Below, piece by piece: positions 1-6,740 of a stretch of DNA of 8,893 nt. Each line of letters starts with the position of its first letter. The stretch's first letter is position 1. A program made the translations under genes and the position numbers. Origin of the DNA: JAAFIP01 sp043747295 (GTDB lineage: Bacteria; Pseudomonadota; Gammaproteobacteria; Burkholderiales; Burkholderiaceae_C); contig JAYTPK010000224.1 of assembly GCA_043747295.1 (NCBI GenBank), positions 1 through 8,893 of the forward strand, read 5' to 3'. The notes beneath the pieces are model-generated. The model was not told where the DNA came from and made no database searches. It saw nothing but the letters and a program-made list of their open reading frames with translations.

Positions 1-1
1 G

Positions 2-2818
2 CTGGCAAGCAACCCGAGCGTGGAGCAAATGCAACTGGTGTTCAAAGAGCTCAGCGTGAAAGACAAAGGCGCTGCCAAGCCCCTGCGCGAAAAACTTGAT
101 GAGATCAAACGCTCGCATGCGCAAGAGCATATTGCCACTGAGTGGGCCGACAAAGCCAACGCCTTGCTATCTGGCAGCAAACTGAACATTGCAGATGCTT
201 TGGGCTGGCAACGTGACGCCGCCAAAGCTGGTGCGCCATTGTCTAAAGAACCTTTGGCCAGCGTGAAAACGCAACTGGCCGAACGTGTGAAACAAATTGA
301 AGACCTGCAGCATCGCGCCCAAGTGCAGCGCGAGGCCGCACTGTTGATGGCCCAGCGCATTGAAGTACTGTCTACCAAGCCACTGGCCGACGCGCAAGCC
401 GCGTGGGATGTGCTGCGCGGCGACGTAGCCCAGTGGCAAACCCAAACCGACGCTATGGCGCAAGATGTGCAATGGCCCAGCATCGACATTAAGCTGGCCC
501 CACAGTTAGACAACGCGCGCCAGCAACTGCTGACGTTATGGGACGCTTTTCAAGCTGCTGTCGCCCAGGCCGTAGCCGCCTTGGGCGACAAAGCCGCCCC
601 GCTGCCCGCTGTGCCCGTATGGGCCGAGGCCATTCGTGTTGCGCGCGGCGAGGCCGAGCCTCGGCCTGAAAAAGTAGCCAAACCTAAAATTGACCCCGAG
701 GTGCGTGCCCAAGCCACTAATACTGTGCGCGACTTGCTAGCCAAACTAGAGCATGAACTGGCCGAAGGCCATGGCAAAGCCAGCGTAGGTGCAGCCAATG
801 CGGTGCGCGCTGCCCTGAAAGAACATGGCGCGCACATTGGCGACAAACTTGACGCCGCAGCCCAACACGCCTTGGGCGCAGCGGGCGAGCTGGAGGGCTG
901 GCAGCGCTGGCGCGCCAACCAAATCCGTGAAGACCTGACCGTTCGGGCTCAAGCATTGGTGGCCAAGCCCTTGGGTGGCCGCAAGCAGCAAGACGCTGTG
1001 CGCCAGCTGCGTGACGCGTGGAAGCAAACCGATCAAGGCGGCGTGCCTAACCATGGCATGTGGAAGCGCTTTGACGATGCCTGCAACGAAGCCTATAAAT
1101 TAGTCGAAGCTTGGCTTGAGAAAGTCAAAGCCGAAGAAGGCGCACACAAAGCCCAGCGCTTGGTGATGATTGAAGAAATCAACACTTGGGCTAGCGCCAA
1201 CGCCGCCCGCACCGACTGGAAAGACGTCAACCGCGAGCTGCACAACCTGAGCGAAAAATGGCGCAACGGCGGCCATGTAGGCGAGAAAACTTTTGCCGAA
1301 CTGCAGCCCCTGTACAAAGCCGCTATCAAAGCAGCCCATGGCCCGCTAGAAGCCGCACAAACCGCCAGCTTGGCCCGCCGCAGCGCCATGATTGACGAGG
1401 CCAAAGTGCTAGGCGCGCAACCCATGATGCGCATTGACGCGGTGAAAAGCCTGCAACAGCGCTGGCAACATGAGGCGCAAAGCGTGCCCGTGGAGCGCAA
1501 GCAAGAGCAAAAACTGTGGGACGCTTTTAGAAAGCCGATTGACGATGCTTTTAACCGCAAAAGTGCCGAACGCGAGCAAGCCGCCGCCGTCATGAGCGTG
1601 CACGACAAGGCCGTGCTAGACGCTGTAAAAGCCGTAGACGAAGCCAACGCCAGCGGCGACGCAGGCAAAATTCGCGCTGCAATTGCCGGGCTAGAAGCTG
1701 CTGCACGCGGCCAAGCCGCCGCAGTCGCCGCCGATGCCACTGACGCTATCATTGCTGCAAAAAACGCATCAAATTCTGCAGAAAATACCGCTGTAGTCCA
1801 AGTATCTACTACTCAAGCAGCTACTGAAACTGTAGCAAATGAAAGTGCAGATGAAAATGCAAATGCAAATGCAAATGCAAATGAAGAGGCTGGTGCCACA
1901 CCACAAGCAACCCCTGCAGCAGTAAGCGACGATGCCGCCACTGCACCAGCCGATGCAGTGCCTGCTGAATCAGTATCCGATGCGTCTGTGGAATCATCCG
2001 AGGAGTCCTCTGTTGAAGCTGCAGCCGAACCTGAACCTGCCGCTGCACCTGCTGCCCCGGTCAAAGTGGCCAAGCCCGTCATCGCCATGCGCGGTGGCGA
2101 CGACCGCCCAGGTGGCAAACGGGCCGAGGCAGCACCTGCAGGCCGTTTTGGTGATAAAAAAGGCGGCAAGTTTGGTGAACGCAGTGGCCCTGGCGGTAAG
2201 CCCGGCGGCCCAGGCGCTGGCGGGCGTGACGGTGGACGTGATGGCGCACGCGGTGACAGCCGTGGCGCACCTGCTGGCCGGGACGGCGCAGGCCGCTTTG
2301 GCGACCGCGCAGGCTTTGGCGCAGACCGTGGAGGTGACCACATGGAAGATCGTGGCCCACGTTTGTCCAACACCGCGTTTTACGCCCAGCGCGACGCGCT
2401 AGACCGTGCGCAAGCTACGCTTAAAAAGTTAGCAGCCCAAGCCCATGGCGAATCTCTCACGTCTTTGATGACCGCATGGGAGCAGCGCCAAGCCGACGGC
2501 CTACCCACGGCCCAAGAACTAGGCCGTAACGTCAGCCCAGCCGCCCGCACCGCATGGGCCAGCGCCGTAGGCACCGCGCCCGCAGCTAAGGTTGATGCCG
2601 ACACCGCACTGCTGCGCCTAGAGATGGCCGCTGACGTGCCCACGCCTGCAGAGCACATCAGTGCGCGGCGCATGTTGCAACTGCAACTGCTCACCAAGCG
2701 TAATGACCCAGCCCCACTAGACACGTGGGCTCTGGACACTACAGCGGTGCTCAGCAGCGCATTTGATGCTGCTAAAGCACGTCGTTTGCAAGCTGCTTTA
2801 AAGACATTTTTGCGCTAA
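2..2818 (+). CDS. DUF349 domain-containing protein, 5' end outside window
   Basis: Large helical protein with DUF349 repeats; the molecular function of the family is not established. The frame is open to the left edge (residues L-A-S-N-P-S precede a GTG at 20), so the real start is upstream and the GTG is probably internal. Numbering from that GTG gives 932 residues. DUF349-like units, with spaced Leu/Trp, Trp and a Leu-Trp..Phe core, are visible around residues 315-360 (NHGMWKRFDDACNEAYK), 395-440 and 465-515 (KLWDAFRKPIDDAFNRK). An Ala/Glu-rich, low-complexity linker follows (about 540-690, including an Asn-Ala repeat), then a Gly/Arg/Asp-rich disordered stretch (about 689-780) and a helical C-terminal region (about 780-932) that looks conserved. 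The gene stops with TAA just before a terminator and converges on the TRAP operon. The linker DNA is markedly AT-richer (39% GC over 1741-1890) than the rest of the gene. Family assignment is confident; function is unknown. Confidence 0.85.
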   Translation: MASNPSVEQMQLVFKELSVKDKGAAKPLREKLDEIKRSHAQEHIATEWADKANALLSGSKLNIADALGWQRDAAKAGAPLSKEPLASVKTQLAERVKQIEDLQHRAQVQREAALLMAQRIEVLSTKPLADAQAAWDVLRGDVAQWQTQTDAMAQDVQWPSIDIKLAPQLDNARQQLLTLWDAFQAAVAQAVAALGDKAAPLPAVPVWAEAIRVARGEAEPRPEKVAKPKIDPEVRAQATNTVRDLLAKLEHELAEGHGKASVGAANAVRAALKEHGAHIGDKLDAAAQHALGAAGELEGWQRWRANQIREDLTVRAQALVAKPLGGRKQQDAVRQLRDAWKQTDQGGVPNHGMWKRFDDACNEAYKLVEAWLEKVKAEEGAHKAQRLVMIEEINTWASANAARTDWKDVNRELHNLSEKWRNGGHVGEKTFAELQPLYKAAIKAAHGPLEAAQTASLARRSAMIDEAKVLGAQPMMRIDAVKSLQQRWQHEAQSVPVERKQEQKLWDAFRKPIDDAFNRKSAEREQAAAVMSVHDKAVLDAVKAVDEANASGDAGKIRAAIAGLEAAARGQAAAVAADATDAIIAAKNASNSAENTAVVQVSTTQAATETVANESADENANANANANEEAGATPQATPAAVSDDAATAPADAVPAESVSDASVESSEESSVEAAAEPEPAAAPAAPVKVAKPVIAMRGGDDRPGGKRAEAAPAGRFGDKKGGKFGERSGPGGKPGGPGAGGRDGGRDGARGDSRGAPAGRDGAGRFGDRAGFGADRGGDHMEDRGPRLSNTAFYAQRDALDRAQATLKKLAAQAHGESLTSLMTAWEQRQADGLPTAQELGRNVSPAARTAWASAVGTAPAAKVDADTALLRLEMAADVPTPAEHISARRMLQLQLLTKRNDPAPLDTWALDTTAVLSSAFDAAKARRLQAALKTFLR
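1790..1840 (+). repeat. Intragenic copy of a short dispersed repeat (matches 2892-2942)
   Basis: This 51-base stretch inside the DUF349 linker aligns without gaps to 2892-2942 at 38 of 51 positions, counted by hand. The matches fall in runs: gctgtagtc, aagtat, tactcaag, agcta and tgtag. Here it is translated in frame as an Ala/Val/Thr/Gln-rich segment. It looks like a small intergenic-type repeat that has become part of a coding linker. The repeat family is not identified. Confidence 0.5.
1855..1883 (+). repeat. Hexanucleotide tandem repeat (AAATGC)n in coding sequence
   Basis: Four perfect AAATGC units plus a partial fifth (AAATG) lie in frame in the DUF349 gene and encode alternating Asn-Ala. 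As the unit is six bases, slippage changes length by two residues without breaking the frame. It lies in the disordered linker, where length change is likely tolerated. Confidence 0.85.
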
Positions 2819-2844
2819 ATAGTTTTAGCCATTCGTGGCTTTAG

Positions 2845-2881
2845 AAAATGGCTGACTGGGTAACTGGTCAGCCATTTTTTT
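2845..2881 (+). terminator. Intrinsic terminator, probably bidirectional
   Basis: A perfect 12-bp stem (arms 2845-2856 and 2867-2878, core ATGGCTGAC/GTCAGCCAT) with a 10-nt loop runs into seven T residues (2875-2881), 27 bases after the DUF349 stop codon. On the opposite strand the same hairpin is followed by TTTT, so it can also end the convergent minus-strand operon whose last stop is at 2926. A smaller hairpin with a TTCG loop (AGCCA 2827-2831, TGGCT 2836-2840) lies just upstream and can compete by pairing AGCCATT (2827-2833) with AATGGCT (2847-2853). Confidence 0.88.
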
Positions 2882-2891
2882 GTTGAAATGG

Positions 2892-2942
2892 GCTGTAGTC
2901 TAAGTATTCATTACTCAAGTAGCTATCAAATTTGTAGTATTT
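2892..2942. repeat. Short dispersed repeat-like element at end of operon
   Basis: AT-rich 51-base element matching 1790-1840 at 38/51 positions. It overlaps the last codons and TGA stop of the RidA-like gene, so the final residues of that protein come from repeat sequence. The core AGCTATCAAATTTGTAGTAT resembles small intergenic motifs I recall as abundant in Comamonadaceae genomes; that recollection is not verified here. Confidence 0.5.
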
Positions 2943-3267
2943 GTGCAGACTCAGGCGCTGCAGTCGCTACCAGCTCTACCAATACACCCGGCGGTAATGC
3001 ACTGTGAACACAGCTGCGCTGCGGCCAATGCGTGGGGTCGGCGCCTATCCATACTTGCCAAATCGCATCAAAGGTATCGCGGTCATTCGCATGGGCCAAA
3101 ATCACTTGAACCGACAAAATATGGTTGCGTGATGAGCCGGCTTCGCCCAAAAGTAGCTCCAGCAATGCCAGGCTTTGATTGACTTGCGAAGGGAAGTCTG
3201 ATGAGTTGTCCATGGCATTGGCCACCGCCCACACCATGCCGCTGTAGCTTACGCAGCTGCTGCGCAA
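2926..3267 (-). CDS. RidA/YjgF/UK114-family protein
   Basis: Small RidA-family protein, 113 residues from a TTG codon. Members with the conserved Arg deaminate reactive enamines/imines; others take part in catabolic pathways. The core is visible: first strand SYSGMVWAVANAM, helix VNQSLALLELLLGEAGS, strand HILSVQVILAHAND, and the PQRSCV motif whose Arg matches the catalytic Arg105 of enteric RidA. The Glu in VLVELVATAA aligns with Glu120 after a one-residue gap. It is the last gene of the operon, 10 bases after the AroE-type stop. The start is uncertain: no ATG lies before the conserved core, no Shine-Dalgarno precedes the TTG, and the frame stays open to 3294, overlapping the upstream gene, with family-like residues (TNCYPL). 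The protein may start upstream at a non-standard codon, arise by frameshifting, or be N-terminally shortened. Family is confident; substrate is unknown. Confidence 0.75.
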   Translation of the reverse strand: MRSSCVSYSGMVWAVANAMDNSSDFPSQVNQSLALLELLLGEAGSSRNHILSVQVILAHANDRDTFDAIWQVWIGADPTHWPQRSCVHSALPPGVLVELVATAAPESAQILQI

Positions 3268-3277
3268 AGGGTAGCAA

Positions 3278-4114
3278 TTAGTAACTAAGCTGCGCTATCG
3301 AGCGTAAGTTATCTGCCGTGGTAGTTGGCAAGCCGAAAAATTCTAAGTAAGCAGGTATCTGCTCAAACAGCATATCAGCGCCTACCTGCGTGCGGCAGCC
3401 GCGCGATTGTGCTGCTTTTAAAAACGCGGTGTGTTCGGTCTTCATCACCACTTCGCCTACAAAGGTAGTGGCCTCTAGGCGCCTTATGTCCACAGGCAAT
3501 GGGTCGCCATCGTTCATGCCCATGGGTGTGGCGTTCACTACCAAATTAAAGCCTGCTGGGTCATTAGAGCTGGTGGCGACCTCGATAGCGGGATAGTGCT
3601 TGTGCAAACGCGCACCCAGCGCTGCGGCTGAGGCGGAGTTTACGTCGTACAAAGCCATCGCGCTAATACCCTCTGCGGCCAGCGACGCAGCGATGGCGCA
3701 GCCCACACCGCCACTGCCCACCACCAGCACGCGCGCGCCGCGCAGCTGCAGGCCTTTGCGCAGCACGCCGCGCACAAAGCCTGCGCCGTCAAACATGTCG
3801 CCTACCAGTTTACCGTCCGCTGTGCGTTTGACAGCATTGCACGCACCCGCTACCAGCACGGTAGGCGTCACTTCGTCGAGCATAGCTACGGTGGTCACTT
3901 TGTGCGGCATGGTGATCAAAGCACCTCGAATGTTAGTCAGCCTAAAAACGCTGCGCAAAAACGCGGGGTAATCTTGCGCTTGGCAGCCCATGGGTACGAC
4001 CACGGCGTTCACCCCTGCTTGCGCAAAATAGGGGTTGTAGATCATTGGCGACTTGAAGGTGTGCGTGGGGTAGCCGATGTGGGCTATCAGTTCAGTGTGG
4101 CCGTTGATCTGCAT
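3278..4114 (-). CDS. Shikimate/quinate dehydrogenase family protein (AroE-like)
   Basis: NAD(P)-dependent oxidoreductase of the AroE/YdiB/RifI superfamily, expected to interconvert a shikimate- or quinate-like alcohol and its 3-keto form in the cytoplasm. It has 278 residues from the ATG at 4114. Visible landmarks are the substrate loop HTFKSP (18-23), catalytic Lys72 in ITMPHK, Asn93 in GACNAV, Asp109 in GDMFDGAGF, the dinucleotide loop GSGGVG (133-138), VVNATPMGM (192-200) and Gln252 in GADMLFEQ. The first Ser of the AroE SKS motif is replaced by Phe20, and the Asn-Thr before the catalytic Asp is Met-Phe, so this is not a standard housekeeping AroE. The start is chosen because an in-frame TTG at 4132 would add six unlikely residues; neither start has a clear Shine-Dalgarno. 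It follows the AroQ-type gene by 63 bases, supporting a catabolic quinate/shikimate-type role. Family is sure; substrate and cofactor are not. Confidence 0.85.
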   Translation of the reverse strand: MQINGHTELIAHIGYPTHTFKSPMIYNPYFAQAGVNAVVVPMGCQAQDYPAFLRSVFRLTNIRGALITMPHKVTTVAMLDEVTPTVLVAGACNAVKRTADGKLVGDMFDGAGFVRGVLRKGLQLRGARVLVVGSGGVGCAIAASLAAEGISAMALYDVNSASAAALGARLHKHYPAIEVATSSNDPAGFNLVVNATPMGMNDGDPLPVDIRRLEATTFVGEVVMKTEHTAFLKAAQSRGCRTQVGADMLFEQIPAYLEFFGLPTTTADNLRSIAQLSY

Positions 4115-4177
4115 GGTACGGTGAGAGAGCAAAAAATTAAACGGAAAAGCGCAAAAATCTGTGAGCCAATAAGTGCT

Positions 4178-4624
4178 TTACTTTTTGGCAGCGTGCACCG
4201 CATTGACTGCAGCGCGCAGTGCCAGCAAATAACTGTCGGCACCAAAACCGCAAATCTGACCTTTCACAATTTCGGCAAACACCGACTTGTGGCGAAACTC
4301 TTCGCGCGCGTGGATATTGCTCATGTGCAGCTCCACAATCGGGCAGGTGAGAATGGCCAACGCATCACGGATGCCGTAGCTGTAGTGTGTCCAAGCGCCT
4401 GCGTTGATTAACACGGCGTCGGCTTTGTCGACAAACGCCTGGTGGATACGGTCGCACATGGCGCCTTCGTCATTGGTTTGAAAGTGCTGCACTGTGGCAC
4501 CCAGCTCTTTACCCAGCTTGGCCAGGCTGGCGTTAATTTCGTCCAGCGTGATGGTGCCGTACTGCGCTGGGTCGCGCTTGCCAAACATATTGTGGTTAAT
4601 GCCATGGAGCATGACGATGTTCAT
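4178..4624 (-). CDS. Type II 3-dehydroquinate dehydratase (AroQ/QuiB-like)
   Basis: Small enzyme of the dodecameric type II dehydroquinase family, which dehydrates 3-dehydroquinate to 3-dehydroshikimate in biosynthesis or quinate catabolism. It has 148 residues, normal for the family. By comparison with the Mycobacterium tuberculosis enzyme the active-site set is intact: Asn in HGIN, Arg and Tyr in GKRDPAQYG (catalytic Arg19/Tyr24 equivalents), Asn and His in INAGAWTHYS (Asn75/His81), His in ELHMSN (His101), and the two Arg of HAREEFR. The usual N-terminal NGPNLN reads HGINHN, marking a divergent subgroup. The ATG at 4624 is preferred over the one at 4651: it fits the family N terminus and has an AAGGGAA Shine-Dalgarno just upstream, the clearest ribosome site in the operon. 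It lies 23 bases after the Gfo/Idh/MocA gene. Association with a transporter and a dehydrogenase favours a catabolic role over aromatic amino-acid synthesis. Confidence 0.88.
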   Translation of the reverse strand: MNIVMLHGINHNMFGKRDPAQYGTITLDEINASLAKLGKELGATVQHFQTNDEGAMCDRIHQAFVDKADAVLINAGAWTHYSYGIRDALAILTCPIVELHMSNIHAREEFRHKSVFAEIVKGQICGFGADSYLLALRAAVNAVHAAKK

Positions 4625-4628
4625 AGTG

Positions 4629-4637
4629 TTCCCTTGT
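4629..4637 (-). promoter_or_regulatory. Ribosome binding site deciding the AroQ-type start
   Basis: The minus strand reads ACAAGGGAACACT directly before the ATG at 4624. The purine run AAGGGAA sits at normal spacing from this ATG and downstream of the alternative ATG at 4651, so it supports the shorter, family-like start. Confidence 0.6.
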
Positions 4638-4647
4638 GTGTAAAAGT

Positions 4648-5697
4648 TCAAGTGGTGGTGCTAACCATCTGCCCAGATAGGGCTGACTGCATGATAGCCT
4701 CGGTGATGCGCAGATTGTTCAAGCCGTCCAGCGCGCTGACCAAGGGCGTGGCCTGTCCGCGCGCTACTTGGCCAAAATGCTCCATTTGTAGCTTAATGGG
4801 GTCGTCGCGCACCATAGCCACGGTGCTTTGCTCAAATGGCTTCCACCACGAGTGGTCTTGGCGGTGGCCATAGGTTTTAAGCCGCATGGTGGGCACAGAC
4901 AAACTGCCACTGGTGCCGCTTATCACATAGCAGTCTTCATCATCGTAGCTGGGGTAAGCGGTGTTCTCCTGGCTAGTTTGCTCCCAGCTGCGGGCGCTGG
5001 CGGCAGTGTCGCTGAGCATAAACGTGCCCAGTGCGCCACTGGCAAAACGCAGGTTCATAGCCACGGTGTCCTCCACCGCAAAACCACGCACAGCATTGGA
5101 CGCAAAAGCCTGCACGGCAGTAATGTCGCCGCACAGCATGCGCAGGTTATGCACTTCGTGGATCATGTTGAGCAAGATGGGCCCTGCACCCAGCTCGCGC
5201 CGCCAGGGGCCGTCGTCAAAATAATGGTCGGGTTTAAAAAATAGTGCACTGCCCATCACACAAACCAGGCGGCCCAGCTTGCCAGACTGCACTACCTTGC
5301 ACGCCTTGGCCATGATGGGGCTGTGGGCGCGGTGGTGGCCAACGAGCAGCTTGGCTTTTTTAGACTCTACTGCGTCTACCAATTGCTGGGCTTGCGCTAC
5401 GGTGGGGGCGATGGGCTTTTCTAGCAGCACAGGCAAGCCTGCACTCATGCATTGCAGCGCTTGCGGCACATGTAGGGCGTTAGGAGTGGCCAGCACAATA
5501 GCATCACAGCACTGTGCGGCTAACAGAGCGTCAAGCGATGTGTACAGCGGCACGCCTGCGCGGGCCGCAAGGGCAGCCGCAGCGGGCGCTGGGTCTACCA
5601 CGGCTGACAATACCACCGTACCTGACTGCTGGGCTGTCGCCATATGGGCTTGGCCAATATAGCCTGTGCCAGCTACAGCAATCCGGGTACGGGGCAT
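4648..5697 (-). CDS. Gfo/Idh/MocA family oxidoreductase
   Basis: NAD(P)-dependent sugar/cyclitol-type dehydrogenase, 349 residues, normal for the family. The N-terminal Rossmann domain begins at once with AVAGTGYIGQAH (GxGxxG, residues 7-18). DAIVLATPNALH lies near residues 65-76, and the diagnostic EKP motif follows (LLEKPIAPT, about residue 92). The C-terminal alpha/beta domain carries GHHRAHSP and ELGAGPILLNMIHEVHNLR, the region of the usual D-x-x-H catalytic pair; here it reads H-E-V-H, so the His is kept and the Asp position is not obvious. No signal peptide is present, so it acts in the cytoplasm. The ATG at 5697 is the natural start, with no clear Shine-Dalgarno. It stands between the TRAP binding protein (35-base gap) and the AroQ-type gene, so it probably acts on the imported compound or a derivative, for example oxidising a ring hydroxyl. 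The substrate cannot be read from sequence. Confidence 0.87.
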   Translation of the reverse strand: MPRTRIAVAGTGYIGQAHMATAQQSGTVVLSAVVDPAPAAAALAARAGVPLYTSLDALLAAQCCDAIVLATPNALHVPQALQCMSAGLPVLLEKPIAPTVAQAQQLVDAVESKKAKLLVGHHRAHSPIMAKACKVVQSGKLGRLVCVMGSALFFKPDHYFDDGPWRRELGAGPILLNMIHEVHNLRMLCGDITAVQAFASNAVRGFAVEDTVAMNLRFASGALGTFMLSDTAASARSWEQTSQENTAYPSYDDEDCYVISGTSGSLSVPTMRLKTYGHRQDHSWWKPFEQSTVAMVRDDPIKLQMEHFGQVARGQATPLVSALDGLNNLRITEAIMQSALSGQMVSTTT

Positions 5698-5708
5698 GGT
5701 GGCAAATT

Positions 5709-5747
5709 ACTTGCGTACTTTACTTGCGTAAGTTACTTACGTACTTT
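5709..5747 (-). repeat. Three tandem 13-bp units across the end of the binding-protein gene
   Basis: Units acttgcgtacttt (5709-5721), acttgcgtaagtt (5722-5734) and acttacgtacttt (5735-5747) repeat with a 13-base period. On the minus strand the first unit read encodes the terminal K-V-R-K and runs into the TAA stop at 5735-5733. The third unit again reads AAAGTACGCAAGTAA, a second copy of K-V-R-K-stop 26 bases on. The pattern suggests slippage or duplication at the gene end. Confidence 0.75.
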
Positions 5748-6740
5748 GGCAAGTTCAGCCAGCAAGTCGTTCACCGTGTCTGCGCCTACGTTGGCAGCAT
5801 ACTTGGTGATCACTGGCTTCATTTTTTCTACAAACTTGTTGACTTCAGCTGGTGGAAACTCGGTAACTTGCATGCCCTTGGACTTCAAAGTCTCCAAGTC
5901 TTTGGCCACGGCATCGCGCGAGGCTTTGCGCTGGAATCCAGTCACTTCGTTGACCGACTCTTGCAACAGCTTTTTCTCGTCGGCGCTTAAAGTGTCCCAA
6001 AACTTCTTGCTGATCATCACCGACTGTGGGTTGTACACATGGCGGGTAATGGCCAAGTATTTTTGCACTTCAAACATTTTGGCAGCGGCAATGGTAGGGA
6101 TAGGGTTTTCTTGGCCATCGACTGCTTTGTTCTCCAGCGCGCCATACAGCTCAGGGAAGGGCAGTGGCGTGGGGTTGGCGTCCAGCGCCTTGACCCAGTC
6201 CAGGTTAATCGGGTTAGGAATAACGCGAATCTTCAGGCCCGCAATATCTTCCACTTTGAGCAAAGGCTTTTTGCTGTTGGTCATGTTGCGAAAACCCAGC
6301 TCCCAGTAGGCCAAGCCAACAATGCCTTTTTCTTCCAGCTTGCCGTGCATCTTTTTGCCAAATGGTCCGTCCACTACAGCGTCAGCCTCTTTCTCGTTGG
6401 CAAACATGAACGGAAAGTCGTAAATTGCAAACTCTTTAGCTTGGCTGGCCAAAATGCCTGAGTTCATCACGGTCATCTCAATCGTGCCGCCTTGCACACC
6501 GCTGACGTGGAACTGGTCGTTACCCAGTTGTGCTGATGGGAAGTTGTTGACCTTGATTTTGCCTTTGGACTTGGTGGCTACCAGCTCGGCAAACTTGTCC
6601 ATCGCCTGCACGATAGGGTGGCCTGGCGCGTTTTGGGTGCCAAACTTGATGGTGCGCTCGCGGATGTCTTGTGCGCTGACCAAGCCAGCGGCCGCCAAAG
6701 CTACGGTGGCCAAAACGGTTTTAACAAACATACGTTTCAT
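5733..6740 (-). CDS. dctP: TRAP transporter periplasmic solute-binding protein (DctP type)
   Basis: Periplasmic receptor of a tripartite ATP-independent transporter; it captures the substrate, typically an organic acid, and hands it to the DctQM membrane pair. It has 335 residues. The Sec signal peptide MKRMFVKTVLATVALAAAGL ends at VSA-QD (cleavage near residue 23). Family landmarks are the start of the mature domain TIKFGTQNAPGHP, WELGFRNMTN (Arg151), GLKIRV (Arg172, the Arg that usually pairs with a substrate carboxylate), PFPELYGALENKAVDGQENP, and a helical C terminus. The conserved Arg predicts a carboxylated ligand, in keeping with a quinate/shikimate-like acid. A GGAG sequence lies 8 bases before the ATG at 6740 but only 2 bases before the ATG at 6746, so 6740 is preferred; the frame stays open to 6833 but the signal peptide rules that start out. 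It is the third gene of the operon, in Q-M-P order. The gene symbol is a family name only. Confidence 0.92.
   Translation of the reverse strand: MKRMFVKTVLATVALAAAGLVSAQDIRERTIKFGTQNAPGHPIVQAMDKFAELVATKSKGKIKVNNFPSAQLGNDQFHVSGVQGGTIEMTVMNSGILASQAKEFAIYDFPFMFANEKEADAVVDGPFGKKMHGKLEEKGIVGLAYWELGFRNMTNSKKPLLKVEDIAGLKIRVIPNPINLDWVKALDANPTPLPFPELYGALENKAVDGQENPIPTIAAAKMFEVQKYLAITRHVYNPQSVMISKKFWDTLSADEKKLLQESVNEVTGFQRKASRDAVAKDLETLKSKGMQVTEFPPAEVNKFVEKMKPVITKYAANVGADTVNDLLAELAKVRK

Noticed and set aside
1093..1752. Long open frame (219 codons) on the minus strand inside the DUF349 gene
   Set aside because: Ala/Ser-rich translation with no domain features, antisense to a clearly real gene; a composition effect. 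The same applies to the minus-strand frame at 1813-2373 and the plus-strand frame at 1932-2402.
4115..4132. TTG at 4132 as start of the AroE-type gene
   Set aside because: It adds six residues not expected in the family and has no Shine-Dalgarno; the ATG at 4114 fits the family N terminus.
3902..4411. Plus-strand open frames opposite the AroE- and AroQ-type genes
   Set aside because: They read through two real genes and their gap, with no recognisable motif; shadows of the minus-strand genes.
5644..6309. Plus-strand frame of 221 codons opposite the TRAP binding protein
   Set aside because: Ser/Leu-rich shadow of the DctP coding strand, with no family features.
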